Positions 44,876-54,249 of a DNA stretch of 64,000 nt are shown here, piece by piece. Under the pieces are notes generated by a model. The model saw nothing but the letters and a program-made list of their open reading frames with translations, was not told where the DNA came from and did not search any database. Source of the stretch: Sphingobium ummariense RL-3 (lineage in GTDB: Bacteria; Pseudomonadota; Alphaproteobacteria; Sphingomonadales; Sphingomonadaceae). Both the position numbers and the translations under genes were made by a program. How positions within the stretch are numbered: the stretch's first letter is position 1; each line of letters starts with the position of its first letter. Location of the stretch: NCBI RefSeq assembly GCF_000447205.1, contig NZ_AUWY01000047.1, forward strand, positions 1 to 64,000. The letters are read 5' to 3'.

Positions 44876-45820
44876 TCAACCGGCGGTCGCTTGCATGTCC
44901 TCTGCCGTTTCCCGTATCTGCTGGTCGAGCGGCACGCCCTCTATTCCATGCCGAGCCAGCAATTGGGTATAAGACGCCGTGTCCCCCACATAACAGTCCG
45001 CCACCGGATCGGTGATGGCAGCGCGCTGTACGGGGCCGCCGCCCAGCGCCTGCGCCACCATCCGTGCGACCGCTTCCAGCTCCAGCTTCTCGCCGCCGGT
45101 GTCGAACCGGGTCACCCCGCCGCCCGTTTCCGCCATCAACGCGAAGACCAGCGACATCAGCTCCCGGATCGCGACATAGGCGCGGAACACCTCCCGCGGG
45201 GCCCGCACCTCGATCGGCCGGCCCGCCAGCGCGTCGAGGATGAAGTTGGCGATGGCATAGGCCTGATGCTTGTTGATGTAGGGACCCGTGATGTTGAAGA
45301 TCCGCCCGATCACCGCGCGGCGCCCGCTCTCCTGCGCCCAGGCGGCGAAGCGATCCTCGTCGTCCAGCTTCATCTGGCCGTAAAGCCGCATGGCCGGGCT
45401 GGCGAGCGGATCGGCAGCCTTGGAGGCCGCGCCCGAGGACGCGATGAACGCCGCCTCGACCGGCAGCGTCCGCACGGCATCCAGCACCGTTGCGCTGATC
45501 GCGTCGTTGGCGGTGCGATACTCTGCCTCGCTCATCGCCTCGGCGCGCTCCTTGGTCTGGAACGCAAAATGCAGCAGCCAGACGGTGCGCGCCTCCAGCG
45601 CGGAAAGCTCGGACAGGGGACGCTGGTTGAGCTGCCGGCCGCTGCGCAGCGTCAGCGGCCGCGCGGCACTCCCATAGCAGGAGACGCGCCGCACGACATC
45701 ATCGCCCAGCGCCTGCTCCAGCAGGTCGAGCGTGGCGAGGCCGATCCAGCCGCCTGCACCGGTGATGGCGAGATGCTGATCCCCGGCCGCGATGGCATGG
45801 GCAATGGCGGGTTCAAGCAT
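44876..45820 (-). CDS. NAD-dependent epimerase/dehydratase family protein
   Basis: 314 residues of the extended SDR type. It has the nucleotide loop ITGAGGWIGLATLD, a catalytic Ser region (FIASSGAAS), and YGQMK (Tyr-x-x-x-Lys). The C-terminal half binds a nucleotide sugar (IFNITGPYINKHQAYAIANFI, REVFRAYVAI). As the last gene of the deoxysugar segment it may reduce or epimerise the keto sugar, the role YerF has in yersiniose synthesis; that is inference. The start overlaps the HAD gene by eight bases. Confidence 0.85.
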   Translation of the reverse strand: MLEPAIAHAIAAGDQHLAITGAGGWIGLATLDLLEQALGDDVVRRVSCYGSAARPLTLRSGRQLNQRPLSELSALEARTVWLLHFAFQTKERAEAMSEAEYRTANDAISATVLDAVRTLPVEAAFIASSGAASKAADPLASPAMRLYGQMKLDDEDRFAAWAQESGRRAVIGRIFNITGPYINKHQAYAIANFILDALAGRPIEVRAPREVFRAYVAIRELMSLVFALMAETGGGVTRFDTGGEKLELEAVARMVAQALGGGPVQRAAITDPVADCYVGDTASYTQLLARHGIEGVPLDQQIRETAEDMQATAG

Positions 45821-46475
45821 GGACCTGCGCCGCCCGCGCGGCAATGGCCATTGCGAGCGTGGGGAAGCAGTCGAAGCTCTCGCCCACCTCCGGCACCCAG
45901 AAGGGCTGGGCATAACCATAGGTCATGAAGCAGAAGGCCATGCCGGCCGCCCGCGCGACGTCATGGTCCAGCTCGCTGTCGCCGACATAGACGCAGTGCT
46001 CCGGCGCGCAGCCCAGGCGTTCCGACACGGCGGCCAACAGGTCGGGTGCGGGCTTGGGGCGCAGGCCTGGCTGTCCGCCCACCACGACGCGGAAATAGGG
46101 GGCGAGGCCCGTATCCTCCAGCACCTTCTCGCACAGCGCCTGCGGCTTGTTGGAGCAGATCGCCAACTCCAGCCCCATGCCGTGCAGCTGTTCCAGGCCT
46201 TCGGCCACGCCGGGGTACAGGCTGTCCGCCGGGGTGTCGTGCCGCGTGTAGCGGGCGCGGAAATCGGTGAGGTCCGCGTCGGGATCGACACAGGCCGGCC
46301 CCAGTAGCGCGGCGACCATGTCGCGCCCCCCGCGGCTCATATGCTGGCGGGCGCCTATCGGGTCGATGCTGTGGGCGACGCCGCGATCGGCGATCATCGC
46401 CGAAAGGATCGAGACGCAGATGCCGCAGCTGTCGACCAGCGTCCCGTCCAGGTCGAAGATGACATGACGGATCAA
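45813..46475 (-). CDS. HAD-superfamily phosphatase
   Basis: 220 residues. Motif I is FDLDGTLVDSCG (nucleophile Asp), motif II is ICSNKPQ, motif III is around KPAPDLL, and motif IV is YVGDSELDHDVA, as in phosphoglycolate-phosphatase-like HAD proteins. Substrate unknown; a sugar phosphate of the polysaccharide pathway is likely. The only sensible start is TTG at 46475, which overlaps the stop of the ThDP-enzyme gene (TTGA), so translation is probably coupled. Confidence 0.88.
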   Translation of the reverse strand: MIRHVIFDLDGTLVDSCGICVSILSAMIADRGVAHSIDPIGARQHMSRGGRDMVAALLGPACVDPDADLTDFRARYTRHDTPADSLYPGVAEGLEQLHGMGLELAICSNKPQALCEKVLEDTGLAPYFRVVVGGQPGLRPKPAPDLLAAVSERLGCAPEHCVYVGDSELDHDVARAAGMAFCFMTYGYAQPFWVPEVGESFDCFPTLAMAIAARAAQVHA

Positions 46476-48331
46476 GGCGCTATCCCGCACGGCTCCATCG
46501 CTTCGGCCAGTTCCTCGCGCGGCAGGAAGGGGGACAGGTCCTCGAGCGTAGGGGACACCATCGTCCCGTCCTCCAGCCGGCGGGAGGACAGCTTGGGCGC
46601 GAATTCCTGCCGCTTGTCGATCATCACCTCGCACAGCTGCGGCCCTTCGCCGTCCAGCGTCGCACGGATCACGGCGCTCAGCGCGTCGTGGCTGGCGACG
46701 GTGGTGGACGGCAGGTCGAAACCGGCGGCGAGCTTCGCAAAGTTCGGGAAGCTGAGGCCGCTGTCGGGGCCACAACCCACGATATTGTCCGGGAAATGAT
46801 TCTGCTGCGACTGGCGGATCGAATGATAGCCGTCATTGTTCAGTACGAAGATCTTCACCGGCAGCTTCTGGCCGACGATCGTCTGCAGCTCCTGCAGGTT
46901 CATCATGATGCTGCCGTCACCCGCCAGGCAGATGATGCGGCGGCCGCCCGCTGCATGGAAGGCGCCGACCGCCGCCGGCAGGTCATACCCCATCGAGGCG
47001 CAGCCCGAATTGGTGTAGAGCCGCTGCCCCGGCTTCAGGTTCGCCGCCTGGAAGATGGTGACGCAGGCCGTGCCGTCGCCGGACACGACGATGTCGCCTT
47101 CTTCCAGTTCCTTGAACAGCAGGTCGCCGAACACATAGGGATTGATGAGGCCTTCGGTCGCCCAATATTCGGGCAGGACCACCGGATAGCGGGCCGACCG
47201 CTCGCGGCTGCGCGCCAGGAAGGCGGCGCGCGCCTCCGCCTTGTCGTCGGCGGGGACGGGCAGGGCGGCCGCCGCCGCGAAGAAGCTGCGCAGGTCCGCA
47301 TGGACCGGGCGATGCAGCTTCAGCGTCGGCTTCTCCAGCTCGGCCCGGTCGATCTCCACCATCGCGACCTTCGCGTTGCGCGCGAAGCTCTGCCAGTTGT
47401 AGCTGATCTGGCGGATGTTGAGGCGTGACCCCAGCACCAGCACATAATCCGCCGTCTGCACTGCGAAATTGCCGCCGCGATCGCCGACCGTGCCGGGGCG
47501 GCCGACATAGAGCGGATGGCCGTTGGGAATGGTGTCATGGGCGTTCCAGCCGGTGACGACCGGCACGCCGAAGCGCTCGACGAACGCCAGGAAGGCGTCA
47601 TGCTGGCCCGAAATGCGCACGCCAGCGCCGGCGAGCACCACCGGCCGCTCCGCCGCGCACAGTTCCGCGAGCACGGTCGCGACCTCGGCCGAAAGCGCCT
47701 CGCCCTCCAGCAGGCCCAGTTCCGCCTGGTTGTTCGCGGCTTCGTTCGCGTCCTCATTGAGGCTGGCTGGATCGAACGGTTCGAGCGCGTCGAAATCGAC
47801 CGGCGCCGCCTGGACGTCGATCGGCACGTCGATCCACACCGGGCCGGGGCGCCCGCGCCGGCACAGGTGGATTGCCTTTTCCACGACCTTGCGAGCGTCC
47901 AGCGGGTCGTTCAGCACCACGGCATATTTGGTGATGCCGCGCACCATCGACACGATGTCGACTTCCTGATCGCCCAGCTGGCGCAGGGGCAGGGGGTAGT
48001 TGGGCGCGCAGGTTTCGCGCTTCACCTGGCCGGACACGACGACCATGCCGATGGAATCGACATAGGCGCCATAGACGCCGTTCAGCGCGTTGACCCCGCC
48101 CGGGCCGGTGGTGACGTTCACCACCGCGGGGCGGCCCGACAAGCGGCAATAGCTTTCCGCGGCGATCGCGGCGGCCTGCTCATGATGGGTGAAGATCTTC
48201 TTCAACCCCGGCTCGCGGCCGAATGCATCGTTCAGATGCATGGCGCCGCCGCCGGTCAGCATGAAGCAATCGGTGATGCCATGCTCGACCAGCAGACGGG
48301 CGATCAGGTCTGCAACGCGCATTTTTGCCAT
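46472..48331 (-). CDS. ThDP-dependent acetolactate-synthase-like enzyme
   Basis: 619 residues. The catalytic Glu is in FTHHEQAAAIAAESY (about 48-62); the central domain has VLAGAGVRISG; the C-terminal ThDP/Mg motif is GDGSIMMNLQELQT with the distal Asn in LNNDGY. Members decarboxylate a 2-oxo acid and add the acyl unit to a carbonyl acceptor. Beside rfbG and rfbH it is positioned like YerE, which adds a two-carbon branch from pyruvate to CDP-4-keto-3,6-dideoxyglucose. The exact acceptor is not proven. It lies five bases after the aldolase gene. Confidence 0.9.
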   Translation of the reverse strand: MAKMRVADLIARLLVEHGITDCFMLTGGGAMHLNDAFGREPGLKKIFTHHEQAAAIAAESYCRLSGRPAVVNVTTGPGGVNALNGVYGAYVDSIGMVVVSGQVKRETCAPNYPLPLRQLGDQEVDIVSMVRGITKYAVVLNDPLDARKVVEKAIHLCRRGRPGPVWIDVPIDVQAAPVDFDALEPFDPASLNEDANEAANNQAELGLLEGEALSAEVATVLAELCAAERPVVLAGAGVRISGQHDAFLAFVERFGVPVVTGWNAHDTIPNGHPLYVGRPGTVGDRGGNFAVQTADYVLVLGSRLNIRQISYNWQSFARNAKVAMVEIDRAELEKPTLKLHRPVHADLRSFFAAAAALPVPADDKAEARAAFLARSRERSARYPVVLPEYWATEGLINPYVFGDLLFKELEEGDIVVSGDGTACVTIFQAANLKPGQRLYTNSGCASMGYDLPAAVGAFHAAGGRRIICLAGDGSIMMNLQELQTIVGQKLPVKIFVLNNDGYHSIRQSQQNHFPDNIVGCGPDSGLSFPNFAKLAAGFDLPSTTVASHDALSAVIRATLDGEGPQLCEVMIDKRQEFAPKLSSRRLEDGTMVSPTLEDLSPFLPREELAEAMEPCGIAP

Positions 48332-48336
48332 GAAGT

Positions 48337-49137
48337 TCAGGCCGCCTTCTTGGCCGAGCTCGACTGGCGGGCTTCCATCATCGCGATGCGGGCTTCGTCC
48401 TCGGCGGAAATGCTGCGATAATAATCGCGCTTGTTCTTCAGCCAGAGCAGCTCGAACTCGATCGCCAGCTCCATGCCGGCCTCGGCGTTGCCGCTCTCCA
48501 GCACCGCGCCGTCGAAGATGACCTTGCGGGTCTCGAAACGGTCCAGCCGGCGCGTGCGCGCGTCGCTCAGCAGCGGCACGGACGCGGGGCTCACGCCGCC
48601 GCCTACCACCAGCTCCAGGCCGCGGTCACGGCAGACATCGGCGACCGCATTGACATAGCCCGCCATCTCGTCGCTGTTCACGAAGTCGCGGGTATGCCCC
48701 ATGGAGCCGGCAAAGTCGACGCGGCCGAACACCATGCCCACGCCGCCCTTCTGCGCCACTTCGCCCATTTCCTTGAGCTGGTCGAAGGTCTGGCGCGTCT
48801 CGACGTTGAACAGGAAGCTGACGTCCTGCTGCTCGTCCGCCGGATAGACCTTGTTCTTCGCATCGACGAACTTCTTGAGCGCATAGGGCGTCTCGACCAT
48901 CGGCGCGATGATATAGTCGACGCCGTAGAGGCGGCATTCGATCAGGTCGCGAATGGCCTCGCAGCCGCCGATCTTGATGGCGACCTTGACGCCGGCCCGG
49001 CGGGCGATCTCCAGCAGGCGCAGCAGTTCGTCGACGCGCGTGCCTTCAGCCTCGAACTCGGCCTTGACCGCCAGCACGCCGAAATCGGCCTTGGCAGTCT
49101 CCAGGATGGCCAGCATCCGCTTCTCATGCTTGTTCAC
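48337..49137 (-). CDS. HpcH/HpaI-type aldolase/citrate-lyase family protein
   Basis: 266 residues, TIM-barrel. Landmarks are VKIGG-like segment VAIKIGGCEAIRDL, the metal-site strand IIAPMVETPYAL (Glu), and FGRVDFAGSM (Asp). The family joins or splits pyruvate or oxaloacetate and an aldehyde with a divalent metal. A member inside a dideoxysugar cluster next to a ThDP enzyme is unusual and suggests a carbon-chain extension or a supply of the donor. GTG start with AGGAGA upstream. Confidence 0.82.
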   Translation of the reverse strand: MNKHEKRMLAILETAKADFGVLAVKAEFEAEGTRVDELLRLLEIARRAGVKVAIKIGGCEAIRDLIECRLYGVDYIIAPMVETPYALKKFVDAKNKVYPADEQQDVSFLFNVETRQTFDQLKEMGEVAQKGGVGMVFGRVDFAGSMGHTRDFVNSDEMAGYVNAVADVCRDRGLELVVGGGVSPASVPLLSDARTRRLDRFETRKVIFDGAVLESGNAEAGMELAIEFELLWLKNKRDYYRSISAEDEARIAMMEARQSSSAKKAA

Positions 49138-49170
49138 ATCGCTTCTCCTGAAATCCCTTCGCGCTCGCCC

Positions 49171-50532
49171 TCAGGCGTCCTTGCGCAGAAACGCGCCGAT
49201 CATTTCGGCCATATAATCCAGATGGTCCGGCGTCAGGCCGGGGAAGACACCGATCCAGAAGGTGTTGGTGGTCACCAGATCGGCATTGGTGAGCTCGCCG
49301 ACCACGCGGTAGTTGCGGCCTTTCATGTAGGGCTGGCGCAACAGGTTCCCGCCGAACAGCAGGCGGGTGCCGATCTTCTTCTCGTTGAGATACTGCACCA
49401 GTTCCTCGCGGTCGATGCCGCTGCCGGGACGGATGGTGATCGGAAAACCGAACCAGGACGGCTCGCTGTTCGGGGTCGCCTGCGGCAGGATCAGGACATC
49501 CTCGAACGCCTTCAGCCGTTCGGTCAGCCCCGCGAAATTGCGGGCGCGCGCAGCGATGAAGTCCTCCAGATGGCCGAGTTGCGCCAGACCCACGGCAGCC
49601 TGCATGTCGGTGATCTTGAGGTTATAGCCCGCATGGCCATAAGTGTACTTGTGGTCATACCCCATCGGCAGCGACCCCAGCTTGCGCCCGAAGCGCTTGC
49701 CGCAGGTATTGTCCATGCCCGGGGCGCACCAGCAGTCGCGGCCCCAGTCGCGCATCGATTCGATCACGCGCTTCAGACGTGGCTTGTCGGTGAACACCGC
49801 GCCGCCTTCGCCCATGGTGATGTGGTGAGCGGGGTAGAAGCTCAGCGTGCCGATATGGCCGAACGTGCCGACACCCTTGCCGTCATAGGTCGCGCCCAAT
49901 GCGTCGCAGCAATCCTCGACCACCCACAGGTTGTGCTTCTCGGCGACCCGCATCACTTCGCCCAGGTCGAACGGGTTGCCCAGCGTGTGGGCGATCATGA
50001 TCGCGCGGGTCTTGTCGCTGACCGCCGCTTCGATCATCTCGGGCTTGATGTTGTAGGTCGGGATGTCGACGTCGACGAAGACCGGCGTCAGCCCATATTG
50101 CAGCGACGGGTTGACGGTCGTGGGAAAGCCGGTGGCGACGGTGATCACCTCGTCGCCGGGCTTCAGCGCTTCGCCGCGGAAATAGTGCGACGTCAGCGTG
50201 GAAAGCGCCAGCAGATTGGCCGACGATCCGCTGTTGGTGGTCAACGCATGGGCAACGCCCAGCCGCTTCGCCAGCTTCGCCTCGAACGCCTCGTTGAAAC
50301 GTCCCGTGGTCAGCCAGAAATCGAGCGAGGAATCGACCAGATTCCGCATGTCGGTTTCGTCATAGACCTTGCCTGACACGGGAACGACGCTTTCGCCCGG
50401 CAAGAAGGTCTTGGGGGCATGGAACCGTCGCGCATATTCGCCCGTCAGGTCGAGGATGAGCGCGCGCAGCTGCGCTTCGTCACAGTCTTCGGCCAGCGCA
50501 ACCGGATTGGCAACGGCCTGTTCAACAGTCAT
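49171..50532 (-). CDS. rfbH: CDP-4-keto-6-deoxy-D-glucose 3-dehydrase (E1)
   Basis: 453 residues. A PMP-dependent dehydrase of the DegT/DnrJ/EryC1 fold that removes the C3 hydroxyl. Two hallmarks separate it from aminotransferases: His in place of the PLP lysine ([14 protein letters not shown]), and the cysteine cluster for a [2Fe-2S] centre ([19 protein letters not shown]). It needs an electron-donating E3 reductase, which is not encoded nearby. GGGGAG precedes the start by nine bases. Confidence 0.95.
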   Translation of the reverse strand: MTVEQAVANPVALAEDCDEAQLRALILDLTGEYARRFHAPKTFLPGESVVPVSGKVYDETDMRNLVDSSLDFWLTTGRFNEAFEAKLAKRLGVAHALTTNSGSSANLLALSTLTSHYFRGEALKPGDEVITVATGFPTTVNPSLQYGLTPVFVDVDIPTYNIKPEMIEAAVSDKTRAIMIAHTLGNPFDLGEVMRVAEKHNLWVVEDCCDALGATYDGKGVGTFGHIGTLSFYPAHHITMGEGGAVFTDKPRLKRVIESMRDWGRDCWCAPGMDNTCGKRFGRKLGSLPMGYDHKYTYGHAGYNLKITDMQAAVGLAQLGHLEDFIAARARNFAGLTERLKAFEDVLILPQATPNSEPSWFGFPITIRPGSGIDREELVQYLNEKKIGTRLLFGGNLLRQPYMKGRNYRVVGELTNADLVTTNTFWIGVFPGLTPDHLDYMAEMIGAFLRKDA

Positions 50533-50566
50533 TCACGCATACTCCCCCACAGGCAAACCCTACTGC

Positions 50567-51637
50567 CTACGATACCGATAGCGCACGATCCAACTGCTTA
50601 CGATAAGCCGTCAGTTGTGCAAAGGACACTTGCGCCGCATCGAGCCCGTTCGCGACATCGCGATGCCAGCTGGTGATATAATCCAGCGCTTCCTGCAGTC
50701 GCAGCGCCGGGCGCCAGCCCAGTTCGCTGCGGGCCTTGGAGCAATCCAGCTTCAGGATCTTCGCTTCGTGCGGCTGCACGATCTCTTCGGTGCGCCAGGC
50801 GGGGCCACCCCATGCGGCGCACATCTTGTCCGCGATCCAGTCGACCGGACGGGTATCGTCATCGGCCGGACCGAAATTCCATCCCGACGCCATGGCGGCA
50901 TTTCCATCGGCCAGACCCTGCGCGATCAGCAGATAGCCGCCCAGCGCCTCCAGCACGTGCTGCCAGGGCCGGATCGAGCCGGGCGAACGGATGAAGGGCG
51001 CCTCGCCCGCGATCAGGGCGCGGATGATGTCGGGGATCAGCCGGTCGGCTGCCCAGTCGCCGCCGCCGATGACGTTGCCGGCGCGCACCGAGGCGAGCAG
51101 CGGACCTGCGCCGAAAAAGCTCCGCCGATAGGCCGCGATCACCAGTTCGGCAGCGCCCTTGCTGGCGCTGTAGGGATCGTGCCCACCCATTGGGTCGCTT
51201 TCGCGATAGGGCCAGACCCATTCGCGGTTCTCATAGCATTTGTCGCTGGTGACGCAGACGATGGCCCGCAGGTCTGCCGCGCGGCGACAGGCATCCAGCA
51301 CATGGACGGTGCCCTGCACATTGGTGGCGAAGGTTTCCGTGGGGCAGTCGTAGGAAAGGCGCACCAGCGGCTGGGCCGCCAGGTGGAAGACGACTTCCGG
51401 CCGCGCCTTCGCGACCGCCGCCTCGACCGCCGCCATGTCGCGGATGTCGCCCTCGATATGGGTGACGACCTCCTCGACGCGGGCTTGACGGAACAGGCTG
51501 ACCTCGTCGGCGGGCAGGGAGAAGCCGGTGACCTCCGCGCCCATCTGCGCCAGCCACATGGAAAGCCAGCTGCCCTTGAACCCGGTATGTCCCGTCAGGA
51601 ATACGCGGCGCCCTTGCCAGAACGCCTCGTTTACCAT
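50567..51637 (-). CDS. rfbG: CDP-glucose 4,6-dehydratase
   Basis: 356 residues, extended SDR. The nucleotide loop is [13 protein letters not shown], the active site YSASKGAAE (Tyr-x-x-x-Lys), and [20 protein letters not shown] is diagnostic of CDP-glucose dehydratases. It converts CDP-glucose to CDP-4-keto-6-deoxyglucose, the substrate of RfbH. Its start overlaps the stop of the rfbF fragment by seven bases, showing that an intact rfbF once preceded it. Confidence 0.95.
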   Translation of the reverse strand: MVNEAFWQGRRVFLTGHTGFKGSWLSMWLAQMGAEVTGFSLPADEVSLFRQARVEEVVTHIEGDIRDMAAVEAAVAKARPEVVFHLAAQPLVRLSYDCPTETFATNVQGTVHVLDACRRAADLRAIVCVTSDKCYENREWVWPYRESDPMGGHDPYSASKGAAELVIAAYRRSFFGAGPLLASVRAGNVIGGGDWAADRLIPDIIRALIAGEAPFIRSPGSIRPWQHVLEALGGYLLIAQGLADGNAAMASGWNFGPADDDTRPVDWIADKMCAAWGGPAWRTEEIVQPHEAKILKLDCSKARSELGWRPALRLQEALDYITSWHRDVANGLDAAQVSFAQLTAYRKQLDRALSVS

Positions 51638-51911
51638 GACTTCCAGGGCGCTCCGCCGGCCCACAATTCTTCCAGATGCTGCTTGTCGCGCAGCGTGTCC
51701 ATCGGCTGCCAGAAGCCGTCATGGCGATAGGCGACGAGCTCGCCCGACGTGGCGAGCTTTTCGAGCGGCTCGCGCTCCCAGATCGTGTCGGGCGTGTCGA
51801 TCAGGTCGATCACCGACGGGTCGAGCACGAAGAAGCCGCCGTTGATCAGGCCGCCATCGCCGTTCGGCTTCTCCTGGAAATCGCGCACCAGGTCGCCGTC
51901 GAACTGCAGCG
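51631..51911 (-). pseudogene. rfbF: Glucose-1-phosphate cytidylyltransferase, 3' fragment cut by IS6100
   Basis: About 93 C-terminal codons remain: [54 protein letters not shown] and [19 protein letters not shown] are standard RfbF features. The N-terminal two thirds (about 165 residues, including the nucleotide-binding GGxGTR signature) are gone; the break coincides with the IS6100 end at 51912. The product cannot make CDP-glucose. Another copy elsewhere would be required for the pathway to run. Confidence 0.92.
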
Positions 51912-52791
51912 GGCTCTGTTGCAAAAATCGTGAAGCTTGAGCATGCTTGGCGGAGATTGGACGGACGGAACGATGACGGATTTCAAGTGGCGCCATTTCC
52001 AGGGTGATGTGATCCTGTGGGCGGTGCGCTGGTATTGTCGCTATCCGATCAGCTATCGCGACCTTGAGGAAATGCTGGCGGAACGCGGCATTTCGGTCGA
52101 CCATACGACGATCTATCGCTGGGTCCAGTGCTACGCCCCGGAGATGGAGAAGCGGCTGCGCTGGTTCTGGCGGCGTGGCTTTGATCCGAGCTGGCGCCTG
52201 GATGAAACCTACGTCAAGGTGCGGGGCAAGTGGACCTACCTGTACCGGGCAGTCGACAAGCGGGGCGACACGATCGATTTCTACCTGTCGCCGACCCGCA
52301 GCGCCAAGGCAGCGAAGCGGTTCCTGGGCAAGGCCCTGCGAGGCCTGAAGCACTGGGAAAAGCCTGCCACGCTCAATACCGACAAAGCGCCGAGCTATGG
52401 TGCAGCGATCACCGAATTGAAGCGCGAAGGAAAGCTGGACCGGGAGACGGCCCACCGGCAGGTGAAGTATCTCAATAACGTGATCGAGGCCGATCACGGA
52501 AAGCTCAAGATACTGATCAAGCCGGTGCGCGGTTTCAAATCGATCCCCACGGCCTATGCCACGATCAAGGGATTCGAAGTCATGCGAGCCCTGCGCAAAG
52601 GACAGGCTCGCCCCTGGTGCCTGCAGCCCGGCATCAGGGGCGAGGTGCGCCTTGTGGAGAGAGCTTTTGGCATTGGGCCCTCGGCGCTGACGGAGGCCAT
52701 GGGCATGCTCAACCACCATTTCGCAGCAGCCGCCTGATCGGCGCAGAGCGACAGCCTACCTCTGACTGCCGCCAATCTTTGCAACAGAGCC
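51912..52791 (+). mobile_element. IS6100 (IS6 family), complete, 880 bp
   Basis: The ends are GGCTCTGTTGCAAAAATC at left and, inverted, GGCTCTGTTGCAAAGATTGG at right, as known for IS6100; the length of 880 bp is exactly that of IS6100. The eight bases outside each end (CTGCAGCG and GGCCTGCA) do not match, so there is no target duplication. Confidence 0.95.
51973..52737 (+). CDS. tnpA: IS6100 transposase
   Basis: 254 residues, a DDE transposase of the IS6 family. It has an N-terminal zinc-finger-like/HTH part ([38 protein letters not shown]), the catalytic Asp in [12 protein letters not shown], the second Asp in LNTDKAPSY, and Glu in [12 protein letters not shown]. Intact and presumably active. 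IS6-family elements move by cointegration and leave one copy at fusion points. Confidence 0.97.
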   Translation: MTDFKWRHFQGDVILWAVRWYCRYPISYRDLEEMLAERGISVDHTTIYRWVQCYAPEMEKRLRWFWRRGFDPSWRLDETYVKVRGKWTYLYRAVDKRGDTIDFYLSPTRSAKAAKRFLGKALRGLKHWEKPATLNTDKAPSYGAAITELKREGKLDRETAHRQVKYLNNVIEADHGKLKILIKPVRGFKSIPTAYATIKGFEVMRALRKGQARPWCLQPGIRGEVRLVERAFGIGPSALTEAMGMLNHHFAAAA

Positions 52792-53622
52792 GGCCTGCAG
52801 GCTATCTCGATCATGCGGCCGTTTGCCGCTGGTCCGGGCGAGGCTCTGCGCGCGGTCGCGCAGATAGGCTATCGGTCGATCGAAACGATCGGCGCTATGG
52901 GACTGGAGGCCGAGCGGTGCGCCGACCTGCTGAAGGAAAATGGCATCCGGTCCCCATCGATGCACGCTTGTCCGGCCTCCTTCTACGATATGATGGTCGC
53001 GTGGGACGCTGGCCGGATGCCGATGAAAGCCGTCTTGGATCAGATACAGTCGATCTATTCGCTCGACCGGATGCCCTATGTTCTCGAAGAGGCGATCGGC
53101 ATGGCGGGCATCATGGAACAGCGCACCGTGGTTTGGAGTAATCTCACTGACGTCGATCTGGTCAGCGCCGGGGCCGTGAGCCGCATCGCAGCAGCCTTCG
53201 AGGCGGGCGCGCGCCAGTGCGCCGATGCCGGTATGAGATTCGCTTTCCACAATGGCAGCAAGGGCTTCGTGCCGGTAAACGGCAAGCGGCCCTACGACAT
53301 CCTCCTGGAGGAAACCGATCCCGCCCATGTGAAGATGGAGATCGACGTCTATTGGGCGTACAGAATGGGGATCGATCCGATTGCCTATATGCGCGACAAT
53401 CCAAGCCGCTTCCATCTATGCCACCTCAAGGACATGAACGCCAACGGTGACATCGTCGGCGCTGGAAAGGGCGTTTTGGACTTTGCCGAGATTTTCCGGA
53501 CGGGTGCAGCCACCGGCGTAGAAACCTATTATGTCGAATATGACCAAGCGCCGGAACCAATGGCCAGTATCCGCGATGCCTTGGCCTATCTCCAGTCGGT
53601 TCGCTCAACGGCCGCATCTTAG
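52792..53622 (+). pseudogene. Sugar-phosphate isomerase/epimerase, 5'-truncated by IS6100
   Basis: A xylose-isomerase-like TIM barrel. The frame is open from the IS6100 edge (AGLQAISI...), matching the first beta strand GLQLYSVR of the family, so the signal peptide or leader and the true start are lost. ATG 52813 could still give 269 residues. Metal and substrate ligands remain: FAFHNGSKGF, MEIDVYWAYRMG (Glu/Asp), CHLKDMN (His) and VEYDQAPEP (Glu). Whether it is translated is unknown. Confidence 0.8.
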
Positions 53623-53655
53623 CGAACTCGTCGAGCTTGTCCGATCAATGCTGCA

Positions 53656-54090
53656 TCATGCGGACGCACTCGTCCCAGTATTGCTATATTGCTGCAAGTA
53701 GGCCAGATTCAGCGACCGGCGGCCTTCGTCAGAAGCGGAGGCGGAACGCATCGACATCGATCGATGTCGGAATGTCCGCCCAGTGCCAGCGCACGAAGAA
53801 CGGATCGTTCGGCGTGAACACATCGCGGACAAATACGGACATGGGGGTTCAAGTAGTGGCGGACGGACCCGTTGAAGGATCATGTTTCCCTTGCCAGGAA
53901 AAGCGCTTGTCATCGCTCGCTCGACATTGCCGCCGGGTAGATGGAGGTCGACCAGTCCTTGCGTGAACCGTTGCGCCAGCGCCGGGGCTGCGGCGACGGC
54001 AGCGATACCAAGCGCAGCACGATACAGAAGCCGGGGGCGGCTCGTCTCGGCCGGCTCCGGCCGAGCCGAAGTTGCCAAGAGCAGAGCCAC
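53656..54090 (-). pseudogene. Sulfite-oxidase-like molybdopterin protein, decayed N-terminal remnant
   Basis: From ATG 54090 comes a signal-like segment (LLYRAALGIAAVAAAPALAQ) and then GLVDLHLPGG and AFPGKGNMILQRVRPPLLE. A one-base loss in a C-run near 53841 moves the frame; the next frame reads PMSVFVRDVFTPNDPFFVRW, then HWADIPTSIDVDAFRLRF, and a stop. A second shift near 53728 gives GRRSLNLAYLQQY. These pieces in order match the start of SorA-like oxidases; the molybdenum Cys domain and the rest are absent. Confidence 0.65.
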
Positions 54091-54249
54091 GCGCGCAGCT
54101 AGCGGCGCGGCGGCACGTCGTGTGCCTCGTAGATGCTCTTTTTCCTTTGCACAACTGGACGGTGGGAGCGCCCGCGCGCTGTAGATCCGGTATGCGACGA
54201 AGGCTCGCGACCAATGAGGCCAAGGCCCGCATCAGGCTGCGGGCGATAA

